Assembly: GCA_017463485.1 (NCBI GenBank)
Contig: JAFTPD010000009.1
Location: forward strand, 159,076-223,075
DNA length: 64,000 bases
Source: Clostridia bacterium
Lineage (GTDB): Bacteria; Bacillota; Clostridia; Oscillospirales; CAG-272
Reading direction: 5' to 3'
This document shows positions 1 to 7,390 of this stretch, piece after piece. The notes beneath the pieces were generated by a model. That model was not told where the DNA came from, did no database searches, and was given only the letters and a program-made list of their open reading frames with translations. A program made the position numbers and the translations under genes. The first letter of the stretch is position 1. Every line of letters starts with the position of its first letter.

Positions 1-431
1 AGACCGTTGAAAAGCGAGGCGGTATAAGGAATAAGGAATATGAAAACGATAAGAGCGGCAACGATCTTGAGGGCTTTGGAATTAAAGCGCAGTCCGAAAA
101 AGTCGGGCATGGTCTTACTGCCGATATGCTGAGTCATAACACGAGTGCGTCGACCCAGAATGACCCATGCCATGAGTGAACCGATAAAGGCGTTTCCAAG
201 TCCGATCCACGTAGATGCAAGACCGAAATTCCAGCCGAATCTGCCTGCATAGCCTATAAAGATAACCGCAGAAAAGTACGACGTACCAAAGGAAAACGCC
301 GAAAGCCACGGGCCTACCGAGCGTCCGCCGAGGACAAATCCGTCAAGACTGCTTGCGCGCTTGCGGCTTACTACGCCGACAAGCACGGTGACGGCAAAGA
401 AAAGAACAATGAAAATGATTTTGATAGCCAT
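1..431 (-). CDS. Sodium:solute symporter (SSS family), 5' part only
   Basis: Open frame of 143 codons running off the left edge of the window; the carboxyl part is missing. It starts with ATG at 431-429, 5 bases after an AGGAGGC ribosome-binding site. The reading begins MAIKIIFIVLFFAVTVLVG and has the SSS hallmark GGRSVGPWLSAFSFGTSYFSA about 35 residues in, then alternating membrane segments. SSS proteins couple Na+ entry to uptake of small solutes such as amino acids, sugars or carboxylates across the cytoplasmic membrane. The substrate cannot be read from this part of the protein, but the T-box leader directly upstream has a Tyr (UAC) specifier, so I infer tyrosine or a related aromatic compound. 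The family call is firm; the substrate is inference. Confidence 0.8.
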   Translation of the reverse strand, partial: MAIKIIFIVLFFAVTVLVGVVSRKRASSLDGFVLGGRSVGPWLSAFSFGTSYFSAVIFIGYAGRFGWNFGLASTWIGLGNAFIGSLMAWVILGRRTRVMTQHIGSKTMPDFFGLRFNSKALKIVAALIVFIFLIPYTASLFNG

Positions 432-479
432 AAAAGCCTCCTGTAAGTCTGCCGATATACGGCTTGAAATTATGACAGA

Positions 480-804
480 CGGGCTTGAAATAAGAAAAGC
501 CCTCTGTCACACTGACAGAGGGCGGAAAATATTCCGCGGTACCACCTCATTTTATCGCGGTATCACTGCCGCGACCTCGTCGGGCACAGACCGTATCACT
601 CGGCAATACCGCCAAAGCGCCGATAAACACGCATGCCCTGCCGCTGTAACGGGCGCTCCCGTCGAACCCTTGGGCGAATTTAAGCTCGCCGTTCAAGCCG
701 CGGCTCTCGAAACGTATTCGGTGTCCTCTCCCCTCCGTCTTACACCAACCGACGGCTCTCTGCGCGGAAAAATGGCACTTACTTCTTTTCGGTCATAGCC
801 TTAT
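480..804 (-). promoter_or_regulatory. T-box leader, probable tyrosine specifier
   Basis: Minus-strand leader between a strong promoter and the symporter gene. The T-box core AGGTGGTACCGCGG is at 547-534. Stem I carries the conserved AGAGAG and GGTTGGTG segments, and its base pairs GGCU...CGAAA with UUUCG...AGCC. The specifier bulge holds AGAAGUAA on the 5' side and CGAAUACG on the 3' side; by the usual GAA-codon arrangement the codon is UAC, tyrosine. A terminator with an 11-bp perfect stem follows. In this family, uncharged tRNA pairs with the specifier and with the T-box and prevents termination, so the symporter should be made when charged tRNA-Tyr runs low. Confidence 0.9.
499..523 (-). 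terminator. T-box-controlled intrinsic terminator
   Basis: Perfect 11-bp stem (GCCCTCTGTCA and its complement) with a 3-base loop. On the minus strand it is followed by TTTTCTTATTTC. Its upstream arm competes with the antiterminator that would include the T-box sequence at 534-547. Confidence 0.9.
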
Positions 805-810
805 GTGCCG

Positions 811-839
811 ATTATACACCTTTTTTACCCCTTTGTCAA
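811..839 (-). promoter_or_regulatory. Promoter of T-box/symporter transcript
   Basis: Minus-strand TTGACA (839-834), 17-bp spacer and TATAAT (816-811): a consensus housekeeping promoter. Transcription would begin near 804, just ahead of T-box stem I. Confidence 0.9.
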
Positions 840-984
840 GAGTTTTTTGGATTTTTCTCGAATTAATTTGTTAAAATGCTAAAAAGTCGCTTCAAATTGT
901 GCCGTCATAATGCACTAAAATATTTTTTCCGATTTGTCCAAATAGCCGCAAAATAACGAAAATTAAAAATTTTCGCAAAAAGGC

Positions 985-1013
985 TTGTATATTTAGGAAA
1001 AATGAGGTAAAAT
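985..1013 (+). promoter_or_regulatory. Candidate gapA promoter
   Basis: TTGTAT (985-990), 17-bp spacer, TAAAAT (1008-1013). The region from 840 to 1104 is otherwise AT-rich and holds no gene that I can see; the leader from about 1020 to 1090 shows no recognised regulatory RNA. Confidence 0.6.
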
Positions 1014-1104
1014 ATATGAGCAAAAGTGTGGGCTTTGAGCAAAAGCCGTAGCGCACGCTGTTGAACAAGTCAAAAAATTATTTTATATAATGGAGGATTT
1101 CACC

Positions 1105-2121
1105 ATGTCAGTAAAAGTTGCTATTAATGGATTCGGCCGTATCGGTCGTCTCGCATTCCGCCAGATGTTCGGCGCAGAGGGTTACGAGATCGTAGCTATC
1201 AACGACCTCACCAAGCCCTCCATGCTCGCTCACCTTCTCAAGTACGACACCGCTCAGGGTCGCTACGACGGTCACACCGTTGCTGCTGACGACGAGGCAG
1301 GTACCATCACCGTTGACGGCAAGACCATCAAGATCTCTGCTGAGAAGGACGCTGCTAACTGCCCTTGGGCTGCTAACGACGTTGACGTAGTTCTCGAGTG
1401 CACCGGCTTCTACTGCTCCACCGAGAAGTCTATGGCTCACATCAACGCAGGCGCAAAGAAGGTCGTTATTTCTGCTCCCGCAGGCAAGGACCTCAAGACC
1501 GTTGTATTCTCTGTTAACGAGAACACCCTCACCGCTGATGACAAGATCATCTCCGCTGCATCCTGCACCACCAACTGCCTCGCTCCCATGGCTAAGGCTC
1601 TTAACGATTACGCTCCCATCCAGAGCGGTATCATGACCACCGTTCACGCTTACACCGGTGACCAGATGATCCTTGACGGTCCTCACAGAAAGGGCGACCT
1701 CCGCCGTGCACGCGCAGGCGCACAAAATATTGTTCCCAACTCCACCGGCGCTGCAAAGGCTATCGGCCTTGTTATCCCCGAGCTGAACGGCAAGCTTATC
1801 GGTTCCGCACAGCGCGTTCCTACCTGCACTGGTTCTACTACCATTCTCGTAGCAGTTGTTAAGGGCAAGGACGTTACTGTTGAGGGCATCAACGCAGCAA
1901 TGAAGGCTGCATCCTCCGATTCCTTCGGTTACAACGAGGATCAGATCGTTTCCTCCGACGTTATCGGTATCACCTACGGTTCTCTGTTCGACGCAACTCA
2001 GACCATGGTTGCAAAGATCGACGACGATACCTACCAGGTACAGGTTGTTTCTTGGTACGACAACGAGAACAGCTACACCAGCCAGATGGTTCGTACTATC
2101 AAGTACTTCGCAAGCATCTAA
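1105..2121 (+). CDS. gapA: Glyceraldehyde-3-phosphate dehydrogenase, type I
   Basis: 338 residues, the usual length for class I GAPDH. The enzyme oxidises glyceraldehyde 3-phosphate with NAD+ and phosphate to 1,3-bisphosphoglycerate in cytosolic glycolysis. The N-terminal NAD-binding motif NGFGRIGR is at residues 8-15; the catalytic SCTTNCLAP motif gives Cys154, with the conserved histidine of [10 protein letters not shown] at 181. The ATG at 1105 follows GGAGG at 1092-1096; an in-frame ATG at 1090 would overlap that site and is less likely. Codon choice is strongly biased (GTT, GCT, AAG, CTC), as in highly expressed genes. It is alone between its own promoter and a strong terminator, with no pgk or tpi beside it. 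Confidence 0.97.
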   Translation: MSVKVAINGFGRIGRLAFRQMFGAEGYEIVAINDLTKPSMLAHLLKYDTAQGRYDGHTVAADDEAGTITVDGKTIKISAEKDAANCPWAANDVDVVLECTGFYCSTEKSMAHINAGAKKVVISAPAGKDLKTVVFSVNENTLTADDKIISAASCTTNCLAPMAKALNDYAPIQSGIMTTVHAYTGDQMILDGPHRKGDLRRARAGAQNIVPNSTGAAKAIGLVIPELNGKLIGSAQRVPTCTGSTTILVAVVKGKDVTVEGINAAMKAASSDSFGYNEDQIVSSDVIGITYGSLFDATQTMVAKIDDDTYQVQVVSWYDNENSYTSQMVRTIKYFASI

Positions 2122-2144
2122 TAGGCTGTATAATCAAGTACACA

Positions 2145-2172
2145 AGCCGAGGTCAATCGACCTCGGCTTTTT
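2145..2172 (+). terminator. gapA terminator
   Basis: Nine-base GC-rich stem GCCGAGGTC (2146-2154) and GACCTCGGC (2159-2167) with a 4-base loop, followed by TTTTTG. Confidence 0.92.
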
Positions 2173-2179
2173 GTTTTAT

Positions 2180-2940
2180 GGCAATATGTTTTTATGTTAC
2201 TTCTGTATCGACAGAAGTGGCGCAGAAGATCCGAACTGCTCGCTGCGCGAGGCAGTTCCCGAAATCGTGTTCGCTGAATGAGATTCAGCGTTTTGGCGTA
2301 ACGCCAAAAACACACGATATTCTGTGACCAAAGGTTGGGAGGATGAGTCGTGATTTCAATTTTTACAAAATTGAAATTTCACTCCTCGATTCCTCCCTCC
2401 CTTTGGAATCCCACCCACCTTGGGGTTCGGTTCGTGGTTAGAGTGCCATCATACAAACGCTATTACAAATTATACCGAAAGGTCGTAAATTGGAAATCAG
2501 ATACGCCCGATGTACGTGGCAATTTATTGGGGGAGCAACGCCGAAAAAGATTTGAAATTTTTCTCCTTGCACTTGATTTTTAAATCTCACACAGCCATAA
2601 AATTACTTTCCGCCCAAGGCGTTCTCTGCCTGACCAAGTTTCCGTCGCTCCGACGGGAACTTGGCGCTGCGGGTGTGCTACAACTTTGGCGCGCGATCAC
2701 GCCTTGACCGCACACTTGCGGCAAGGCGGCGCGTACAGGATGGTGAGTTTCTTAAGAGAGGAGACCGTGGGTTTCCTCTCTTAAGTCAATCTTTGGCTAC
2801 TTTCTGTTGAGGCAGAAAGTAGCAATAATACAGAAAGCGACACGAAATATATAAACAAACAGTTTAAAAAGAAACGTTTTGTCGCAAAAAAGCGGTGCCC
2901 CTGAACGATTTAACCCGTTCAGGGGGGGATTGCCGATTCA
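2180..2940. repeat. Hairpin-rich intergenic stretch without a gene
   Basis: About 760 bases where no open frame has a ribosome-binding site or recognisable protein. It holds many inverted repeats: 2233-2258 (GAACTGC...GCAGTTC); a nested set at 2264-2318 with outer arms ATCGTGT/ACACGAT enclosing CGCTGAAT-gag-ATTCAGCG and TTTTGGCG-taa-CGCCAAAA; 12-bp arms at 2751-2762 and 2774-2785; and GCTACTTTCTG (2796-2806) with its complement at 2813-2823. A shorter version of the last hairpin occurs near 2200-2215. This looks like palindromic repeat elements inserted next to one another. Confidence 0.6.
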
Positions 2941-2944
2941 TAAA

Positions 2945-3097
2945 TCAACGACCGTTCCTTCTGATATCTTCACAGCTCTGATCGTCTGTAAAGGTTTTGC
3001 CCGTTGTCGGGCACTCGATTTTCTTTGGGCTATACTGCACACACGTTTCACCTTTATGGCAATAAGGGCACCATACCCAAATCATTTCTCCACTCAT
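2945..3097 (-). CDS. Small zinc-ribbon-like protein
   Basis: 50 residues starting MSGEMIWVWCPYC. The ATG at 3097 follows AAAGGAG by 7 bases; a longer frame back to 3187 has no ribosome-binding site and would overlap the upstream gene. A CPYC knuckle and two further cysteines (GETC, IECP) suggest one metal-binding ribbon. The gene lies 77 bases behind the 163-residue gene on the same strand, and both appear to be read from the promoter at 3718-3746. I do not recognise the family; small ribbon proteins of this size often bind nucleic acid or a partner protein, but nothing here decides that. Confidence 0.6.
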   Translation of the reverse strand: MSGEMIWVWCPYCHKGETCVQYSPKKIECPTTGKTFTDDQSCEDIRRNGR

Positions 3098-3174
3098 ATT
3101 TTTTCTCCTTTCTATGTTTTTTTCATCCAAACACGGAGAGTTAATCCGTGTAAAGGCTTCAAATTTGCATACCA

Positions 3175-3666
3175 TTAGTCCGTCCACATTTTGTCTGCTA
3201 TATCATACAAAATCGTGTACCATTGCTTTTCTTCTTCCAATTTTTGATTGTTTACCCCGCCGTGTCTCAATTTCCATATTCCAGCTCCTATCAATGCCCC
3301 CACCTTATTTGCCATTGGGGCATTTTTAAGTGTATCTTTTGTGTAATCCTTGTGAGCTACATTAGCAAGCTGCTCGCTCATTCCAAACACAAAATATGAA
3401 ACAAATGCATATTTCCCCTCGTGCTTGATACGTATGCAATGATTGAGATAATCCTTTTCGTGCTCAGGGTGATAAAGGACAAGACACCTATCCGTGCCTC
3501 CACCCCATCCACTATACTTTATCTCATCCGTTCGAAAGGCAATGGCTATACCATTCTCTCGAGCAGAATCTTCAAAATATTCGCGCACGGTAGTGTAGGT
3601 AATCTCCTCTCCGTCAGCACATTTTCTTCCTCCCATCCACTCGTTCAAATCCTTTTCTTTAATCAT
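3175..3666 (-). CDS. Hypothetical protein, first gene of an operator-controlled operon
   Basis: 163 residues from the ATG at 3666, placed 9 bases after GGAGG; upstream in-frame ATGs lie too close to or before that site. No signal peptide or membrane segment. The protein is polar, with a Gly/Trp motif (YSGWGGGTDR) near residue 55 followed by a beta-rich stretch (CLVLYHPEHEKDYLNHCIRI), and a Trp-rich carboxyl end. I do not recognise it. It is divergent from the XRE regulator gene at 3887, and its promoter has a palindrome in the -35/-10 spacer, so it is the likely main target of that regulator. Its low-bias codon use and hypothetical partners suggest an accessory gene. Confidence 0.7.
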   Translation of the reverse strand: MIKEKDLNEWMGGRKCADGEEITYTTVREYFEDSARENGIAIAFRTDEIKYSGWGGGTDRCLVLYHPEHEKDYLNHCIRIKHEGKYAFVSYFVFGMSEQLANVAHKDYTKDTLKNAPMANKVGALIGAGIWKLRHGGVNNQKLEEEKQWYTILYDIADKMWTD

Positions 3667-3717
3667 TTTTCTCATCCTCCGATAAATTTTAAAGAGCATT
3701 TTATTGCTCGTGCATAC

Positions 3718-3746
3718 ATTATATGACAAAATGTCATAAATTTCAA
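3718..3746 (-). promoter_or_regulatory. Promoter of the 3666-2945 operon
   Basis: Minus-strand TTGAAA (3746-3741), 17-bp spacer, TATAAT (3723-3718). The palindrome at 3722-3738 fills the spacer and touches the -10 box, so a protein bound there would block RNA polymerase. Confidence 0.8.
3722..3738. promoter_or_regulatory. Candidate XRE operator, copy 1
   Basis: Perfect inverted repeat TATGACA-AAA-TGTCATA lying between -35 and -10 of the minus-strand promoter. A second copy with identical arms and spacing is 76 bases away. Confidence 0.75.
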
Positions 3747-3797
3747 TTCGCAGAATGTCTAAAGATTGTCTAAAGATTTAAAAATATATTTGTATAT

Positions 3798-3814
3798 TAT
3801 GACATATTGTCATA
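3798..3814. promoter_or_regulatory. Candidate XRE operator, copy 2
   Basis: Perfect inverted repeat TATGACA-TAT-TGTCATA, upstream of the likely -10 boxes (TATAAT at 3826, TAAAAT at 3836) of the regulator gene; suggests autoregulation. A tandem 11-base repeat (TGTCTAAAGAT, 3756-3766 and 3767-3777) lies between the two palindromes. Confidence 0.7.
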
Positions 3815-3886
3815 TGACGGGTTGATATAATATGCTAAAATAGCTTGTAACGACAACTTATAACGATAGGAGAGAGGAGCGCGCTA

Positions 3887-4099
3887 ATGGACAATAATTT
3901 AAAAAAGCTGCGCATTGAGCGGAAAAAGACTCAACTGCAGGTGCAGATGGACACCGGCATCGAGCAGGCGCTGCTTTCAAAATACGAAAACGGGTTACGA
4001 GTTCCGCCCACCGAAACGCTTTTGGCTCTTGCCGATTACTTTAACGTAAGTATGGATTATATTATGAAGCGCACGGGAAATCCCGAAATAAACAAATGA
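3887..4099 (+). CDS. XRE-family transcriptional regulator
   Basis: 70 residues, essentially a lone helix-turn-helix domain of the lambda Cro/CI type: LRIERKKTQLQVQMDTGIEQALLSKYENG covers helices 1-3, followed by the typical PPTETLLALADYFNVSMDYIM helices 4-5. No effector or peptidase domain is attached. Start ATG follows GGAGAGAGGAG. It is transcribed away from the hypothetical gene at 3666, and the intergenic region has two palindromes of exactly the same arms, one in each promoter area. Most simply it represses both its own gene and the divergent operon. What relieves repression is unknown. Confidence 0.9.
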   Translation: MDNNLKKLRIERKKTQLQVQMDTGIEQALLSKYENGLRVPPTETLLALADYFNVSMDYIMKRTGNPEINK

Positions 4100-4130
4100 C
4101 CGTCTACGACTTGTGGGCGGTCATTTATTT
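4095..4130 (+). terminator. Terminator after XRE gene
   Basis: Arms AATGACCG (4095-4102) and CGGTCATT (4118-4125) followed by TATTTAT. The first arm overlaps the stop codon. Confidence 0.65.
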
Positions 4131-4260
4131 ATACTTCCCCGACGGTAAATCTGACGGTATATATTATATAGTAGAGTCACATATGTAAAATTCACAAAAG
4201 AAACAGCTTGAAATGAGCAAAAACCGTCAAAAATTCGTGCATTTTTTACTAAAATTTCTC

Positions 4261-4289
4261 TTGACAACGGACAAGGAGTATGATATAAT
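4261..4289 (+). promoter_or_regulatory. Promoter of rpmG-secE-nusG operon
   Basis: Exact TTGACA (4261-4266), 17-bp spacer, exact TATAAT (4284-4289). The resulting leader of about 140 bases before rpmG contains short complementary segments (for example TCTGC/GCAG near 4388-4405), but no leader class that I recognise. The rest of 4126-4260 is AT-rich with nothing evident. Confidence 0.9.
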
Positions 4290-4436
4290 ATTATCACCTC
4301 TGTGAGTAGGCTTTTTTTGTGCGTCCGCTATGCGCCAACAGCCGGAAGTGCCGCCGACTCCTGAGGGAGGTACACTGCAGTTGCCTTTCTGCAACAAGGC
4401 AGCTGAAATAAATTTTACATGGGAGGTGCCGATATC

Positions 4437-4601
4437 ATGGCTAAGAATGAAACAAGAGTCAAGGTTACTCTGGTTTGCACCGAATGCAAGCAGAGAAACT
4501 ATGACACAACCAAGAACAAGAAGAACAACCCTGACAGACTTGAAATGAAAAAGCACTGCAGATTCTGCCGCAAGCACACTCTGCACAAAGAGTCTAAGTA
4601 A
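4437..4601 (+). CDS. rpmG: Ribosomal protein bL33
   Basis: 54 residues, normal for bL33 of the large ribosomal subunit. Both zinc knuckles are present (CTEC near residue 15 and CRFC near residue 42), so this is the zinc-binding form rather than the cysteine-free form. ATG at 4437 follows GGGAGG by 10 bases. It heads the usual bL33-SecE-NusG order, 17 bases before secE. Confidence 0.96.
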   Translation: MAKNETRVKVTLVCTECKQRNYDTTKNKKNNPDRLEMKKHCRFCRKHTLHKESK

Positions 4602-4618
4602 TTGGAGGGTTAGAAAAA

Positions 4619-5119
4619 ATGACTGCTATTAATACGAGCAGAAAGCTGCGCGCCGTACTGGCAGCCGCTCTCTCGCTTTTGATTATCGTCTGCATGATGA
4701 GCGTTCCCGCTTTCGCTGCAGAGGATACGACTGCAGCCGAAACTACTACAGCTGTCGAGACCACTGCAGCTGAAACCACCGCAGCGACCACCACAAAGGC
4801 TGAGGCAGAAACTACTACCTCGGCTGCTGATGCCGAAGCTAAAACCCGCGGAATCATCAACCTCGTGGTTGGCGGCGTAATTCTCGTAGTTCTCGTCGTG
4901 CTGTGCATCGTATTCAGACACAAGATCCCCGGCTTCGCAAGATCCATGAAGAGCGAGACCGGCAAGATCGTTTGGTGTCCCAAGGACCAGCTCAAGAAAA
5001 AGGCTGTTGTCGTTATTATCACCATTCTCGCACTTATCCTCATCATTGCGCTTCTTGACTTCGCGTTCTCCGAGGGACTTCAGCTGCTCCGTCAGGCTAC
5101 TGCCGGACTGCGCAAGTAA
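4619..5119 (+). CDS. secE: SecE with an extra N-terminal signal-peptide/linker region
   Basis: 166 residues; bacterial SecE is normally about 60-130. Residues 106-158 (FARSMKSETGKIVWCPKDQL, then a hydrophobic helix at 128-149) are the standard SecE core, which clamps SecY in the membrane translocon. Ahead of it are a typical signal peptide (1-34, ending VPAFAA), a 45-residue Thr/Ala/Glu-rich linker, and an additional membrane helix at about 78-100. The start follows GGAGGG, and the context between rpmG and nusG fixes the identity. If the leader is cleaved, the Thr-rich segment would be outside and the first helix would return the chain to the cytosol, leaving the core in its normal topology. 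Confidence 0.93.
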   Translation: MTAINTSRKLRAVLAAALSLLIIVCMMSVPAFAAEDTTAAETTTAVETTAAETTAATTTKAEAETTTSAADAEAKTRGIINLVVGGVILVVLVVLCIVFRHKIPGFARSMKSETGKIVWCPKDQLKKKAVVVIITILALILIIALLDFAFSEGLQLLRQATAGLRK

Positions 5120-5151
5120 GCTTCCTTAAAAAATTCGAGGGAATAAGAATT

Positions 5152-5694
5152 ATGAGTGATTTTGATGAGATGAACGTTGGCCCCCGATGGTATGTGGCGC
5201 ACACCTACTCGGGTTATGAAGCTAAAGTCAAGGCAAGCCTTGAAAAGATCATTGAGAACCGCGGACTTGAGAATCTGATATTCGATATCAAGATTCCCTG
5301 CGAAACGGTGATCGAAAAGAAGGGTGACGAGGAAAAGCAGGTTGAACTGAAAATTTTCCCCACCTATGTTTTCATCAAGATGGCAATGACAGACGAAAGC
5401 TGGCACGCAGTGCGTAACATCACAGGCGTGACGGGCTTCGTAGGTCCCGGATCCCGCCCCACCCCTCTGAGTGATGCTGAGGTCGAAGCCCTCAATATCG
5501 AGGAGGTCAAGGTAAGACTTTCCTTCGCTGTCGGCGACAATGTGCAGATTGTTACCGGTTTGTTTGAAGGCTACAGCGGTGTCGTTCAGTCCATCTCGGA
5601 TGACATGCGTAACGTTACGGTCCTCGTTAAGCGCGGACGCCGCGACGTTCCCGTCGAGCTTGAATCCTCTATGATCAAGCCCGAAAATCAGTAA
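5152..5694 (+). CDS. nusG: Transcription termination/antitermination factor NusG
   Basis: 180 residues, the usual length. The N-terminal NGN domain begins WYVAHTYSGYEAKVKASLEK and contains the PTYVFIKMAMTDESWHAVRNITGVTGFVG core that contacts RNA polymerase; the C-terminal KOW domain (VGDNVQIVTGLFEGYSGVVQSI) binds Rho or ribosomal protein S10. It is 32 bases after secE. No terminator separates it from rplK. Confidence 0.97.
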   Translation: MSDFDEMNVGPRWYVAHTYSGYEAKVKASLEKIIENRGLENLIFDIKIPCETVIEKKGDEEKQVELKIFPTYVFIKMAMTDESWHAVRNITGVTGFVGPGSRPTPLSDAEVEALNIEEVKVRLSFAVGDNVQIVTGLFEGYSGVVQSISDDMRNVTVLVKRGRRDVPVELESSMIKPENQ

Positions 5695-5825
5695 GTCCGT
5701 TTAAAAAGAAACGGCAAGCGAGCCCCGTCCGCTTTGTCACGGTCGGAGTCGCAAGAAAGTGGGAGGGAGAAAATTTCTATTATAATTCTCCCGTATAAGT
5801 ACCACGTATGGAGGTGTAATTCATT
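5695..5825 (+). other. nusG-rplK intergenic leader
   Basis: 131 bases with a hairpin GGGAGAA (5765-5771)/TTCTCCC (5786-5792) and no clear -35/-10 pair. In many bacteria the L11-L1 transcript is feedback-regulated by L1 through a leader structure; that this is such a site is only a possibility. Confidence 0.35.
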
Positions 5826-6251
5826 ATGGCAAAGAAGATTTTAGGTTATATCAAGCTGCAGCTCCCTGCAGGTAAGGCTACTCCTCAGCCTCCCGTAGGT
5901 CCTGCTCTCGGTCAGTACGGTGTTGCAATCCCCGTATTTACAAAAGAGTTCAACGAAAGAACCAAGAACGATATCGGTCTTATCATTCCCGTAGTTATTA
6001 CGGTTTACGCTGACCGTTCCTTCACATTCATTACCAAGACTCCCCCCGCAGCGGTTCTTATCAAGAAGGCTGCAGGCATCGAGTCCGGCTCCGACAAGCC
6101 CAACAAGACCAAGGTTGCTAAGCTGACCAAGGAGCAGGTAAGAAAGATCGCTGAAACTAAGATGCCCGACCTCAATGCAGGTTCTATCGAGGCTGCCATG
6201 AGCATGGTAGCAGGAACCGCACGCAGCATGGGCGTTACGGTTGAGGACTGA
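5826..6251 (+). CDS. rplK: Ribosomal protein uL11
   Basis: 141 residues, normal length. It carries the family's N-terminal [21 protein letters not shown] proline-rich segment and the C-terminal rRNA-binding domain ending [14 protein letters not shown]. uL11 forms the GTPase-associated stalk base on 23S rRNA. Start follows GGAGGTG. It is followed 17 bases later by rplA. Confidence 0.98.
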   Translation: MAKKILGYIKLQLPAGKATPQPPVGPALGQYGVAIPVFTKEFNERTKNDIGLIIPVVITVYADRSFTFITKTPPAAVLIKKAAGIESGSDKPNKTKVAKLTKEQVRKIAETKMPDLNAGSIEAAMSMVAGTARSMGVTVED

Positions 6252-6268
6252 TAAGGAGGTAAACGGAA

Positions 6269-6964
6269 ATGGCTAAAATGGGTAAGAAATATTCCGATAA
6301 CGTAAAGCGTATCGAAAAGAACAGACTGTATGATCCCGCAGAGGCTCTGGCACTCGTTTGCGAGACCTCTACCGCAAAGTTTGATGAAACTATCGAGCTT
6401 CACATCCGCCTTGGTGTTGACTCCCGTCACGCTGACCAGCAGGTCAGAGGCGCAGTAGTCCTCCCCAATGGTACGGGTAAGGTTGCTAAGGTCCTCGTTT
6501 TCGCTAAGGGAGACAACATTGATAAGGCACAGGCAGCAGGCGCTGACTACGTTGGCGGCGTTGAGCTGGCTGACAAGATCGTTAAGGAGAACTGGTTCGA
6601 CTTTGACGTTGTTATCGCTTCTCCCGACATGATGGGTACTATCGGTAAGCTCGGTAAGGTTCTCGGTCCTAAGGGACTGATGCCCTCTCCCAAGGCTGGT
6701 ACCGTTACTACTGACGTAGCTCGCGCAGTAAGCGAGGCTAAGGCAGGTAAGATCGAGTACCGTCTTGACAAGACTAACATCATCCACTGCCCCATTGGTA
6801 AGGCTTCCTTCGGTGCAGAGAAGCTCCAGGCTAACTTTGACACGCTTGTTGGCGCTGTTATCAAGGCTAAGCCCGCAGCTACTAAGGGCCAGTACATCAA
6901 GAGCTGTGTACTTGCTTCCACCATGGGCCCCGGTATCAAGATCAACCAGGCTAAGCTTTCCTAA
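6269..6964 (+). CDS. rplA: Ribosomal protein uL1
   Basis: 231 residues, normal. The signature region [31 protein letters not shown] is split here only for reading: [21 protein letters not shown] and PKAGTV all occur in order at about residues 115-148. uL1 forms the mobile L1 stalk at the E site and usually represses its own operon. The normally adjacent rplJ and rplL genes do not follow; instead there is a terminator and then acpP. Confidence 0.97.
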   Translation: MAKMGKKYSDNVKRIEKNRLYDPAEALALVCETSTAKFDETIELHIRLGVDSRHADQQVRGAVVLPNGTGKVAKVLVFAKGDNIDKAQAAGADYVGGVELADKIVKENWFDFDVVIASPDMMGTIGKLGKVLGPKGLMPSPKAGTVTTDVARAVSEAKAGKIEYRLDKTNIIHCPIGKASFGAEKLQANFDTLVGAVIKAKPAATKGQYIKSCVLASTMGPGIKINQAKLS

Positions 6965-6982
6965 TAGGAAACAAAATGATAA

Positions 6983-7018
6983 AAACACCTCGGAGTATTC
7001 CTTCGAGGTGTTTGTCAT
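6983..7018 (+). terminator. Terminator after rplA
   Basis: Arms AAACACCTCG (6983-6992) and CGAGGTGTTT (7004-7013), followed by GTCATTT. Confidence 0.75.
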
Positions 7019-7043
7019 TTGTGTGAACTTTTTTCCAAGTCCC

Positions 7044-7072
7044 TTGACACGAGCACATATTTGCTGTATAAT
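7044..7072 (+). promoter_or_regulatory. acpP promoter
   Basis: TTGACA (7044-7049), 17-bp spacer, TATAAT (7067-7072): full consensus. Confidence 0.9.
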
Positions 7073-7123
7073 TAAGGCATAATACGAGCATAGAGAGAAA
7101 GCTACGTAATTACGGAGGGATTT

Positions 7124-7339
7124 ATGACCAACAAAATCATTGAAGTTATCGCTGAATACAAGGGCATTTCGCCCGACGGGATCTCCCCCGACACCTCCTT
7201 TATGGAGCTGGGGTTGGATTCGCTTGACATAGCAGAGCTTATCATGCAGATCGAGGATGAGCTTGGAGTAACCGTAGAGGTTTCTCCTGCTCTCAATACT
7301 ATCGCAAAGCTCGCGGCACATATTGAATCAAAAATGTAA
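7124..7339 (+). CDS. acpP: Acyl carrier protein
   Basis: 71 residues, acidic. The phosphopantetheine attachment motif ELGLDSLDIAEL places the modified serine at residue 33. ACP carries growing acyl chains in fatty-acid synthesis in the cytosol. Start follows GGAGGG. It stands alone between its own promoter and terminators, away from fab genes in this window, so a role in another acyl pathway cannot be excluded, although the sequence looks like a housekeeping ACP. Confidence 0.92.
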   Translation: MTNKIIEVIAEYKGISPDGISPDTSFMELGLDSLDIAELIMQIEDELGVTVEVSPALNTIAKLAAHIESKM

Positions 7340-7341
7340 TG

Positions 7342-7373
7342 TTAAAGGCTTACGAAATTTCGTAAGCCTTTAA
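7342..7373. terminator. acpP terminator
   Basis: Perfect 16-bp inverted repeat beginning TTAAAGGCTTACGAAA, with no unpaired loop; U-rich at the 3' end. Confidence 0.8.
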
Positions 7374-7390
7374 ATTTAAAACAAAAAAAT

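Noticed and set aside
361-798. 145-residue plus-strand open frame
   Set aside because: It lies antisense to the T-box leader and terminator; no ribosome-binding site or protein-like composition.
2350-2707. Overlapping plus-strand frames of 65-77 residues
   Set aside because: No ribosome-binding sites, no domain, and the stretch is filled with inverted repeats.
4261-4436. A known ribosomal-protein leader or riboswitch before rpmG
   Set aside because: Short complementary pieces exist, but nothing matches a leader class that I can name.
6005-7321. 438-residue minus-strand open frame
   Set aside because: Complete antisense shadow of rplK, rplA and acpP caused by their strong codon bias.
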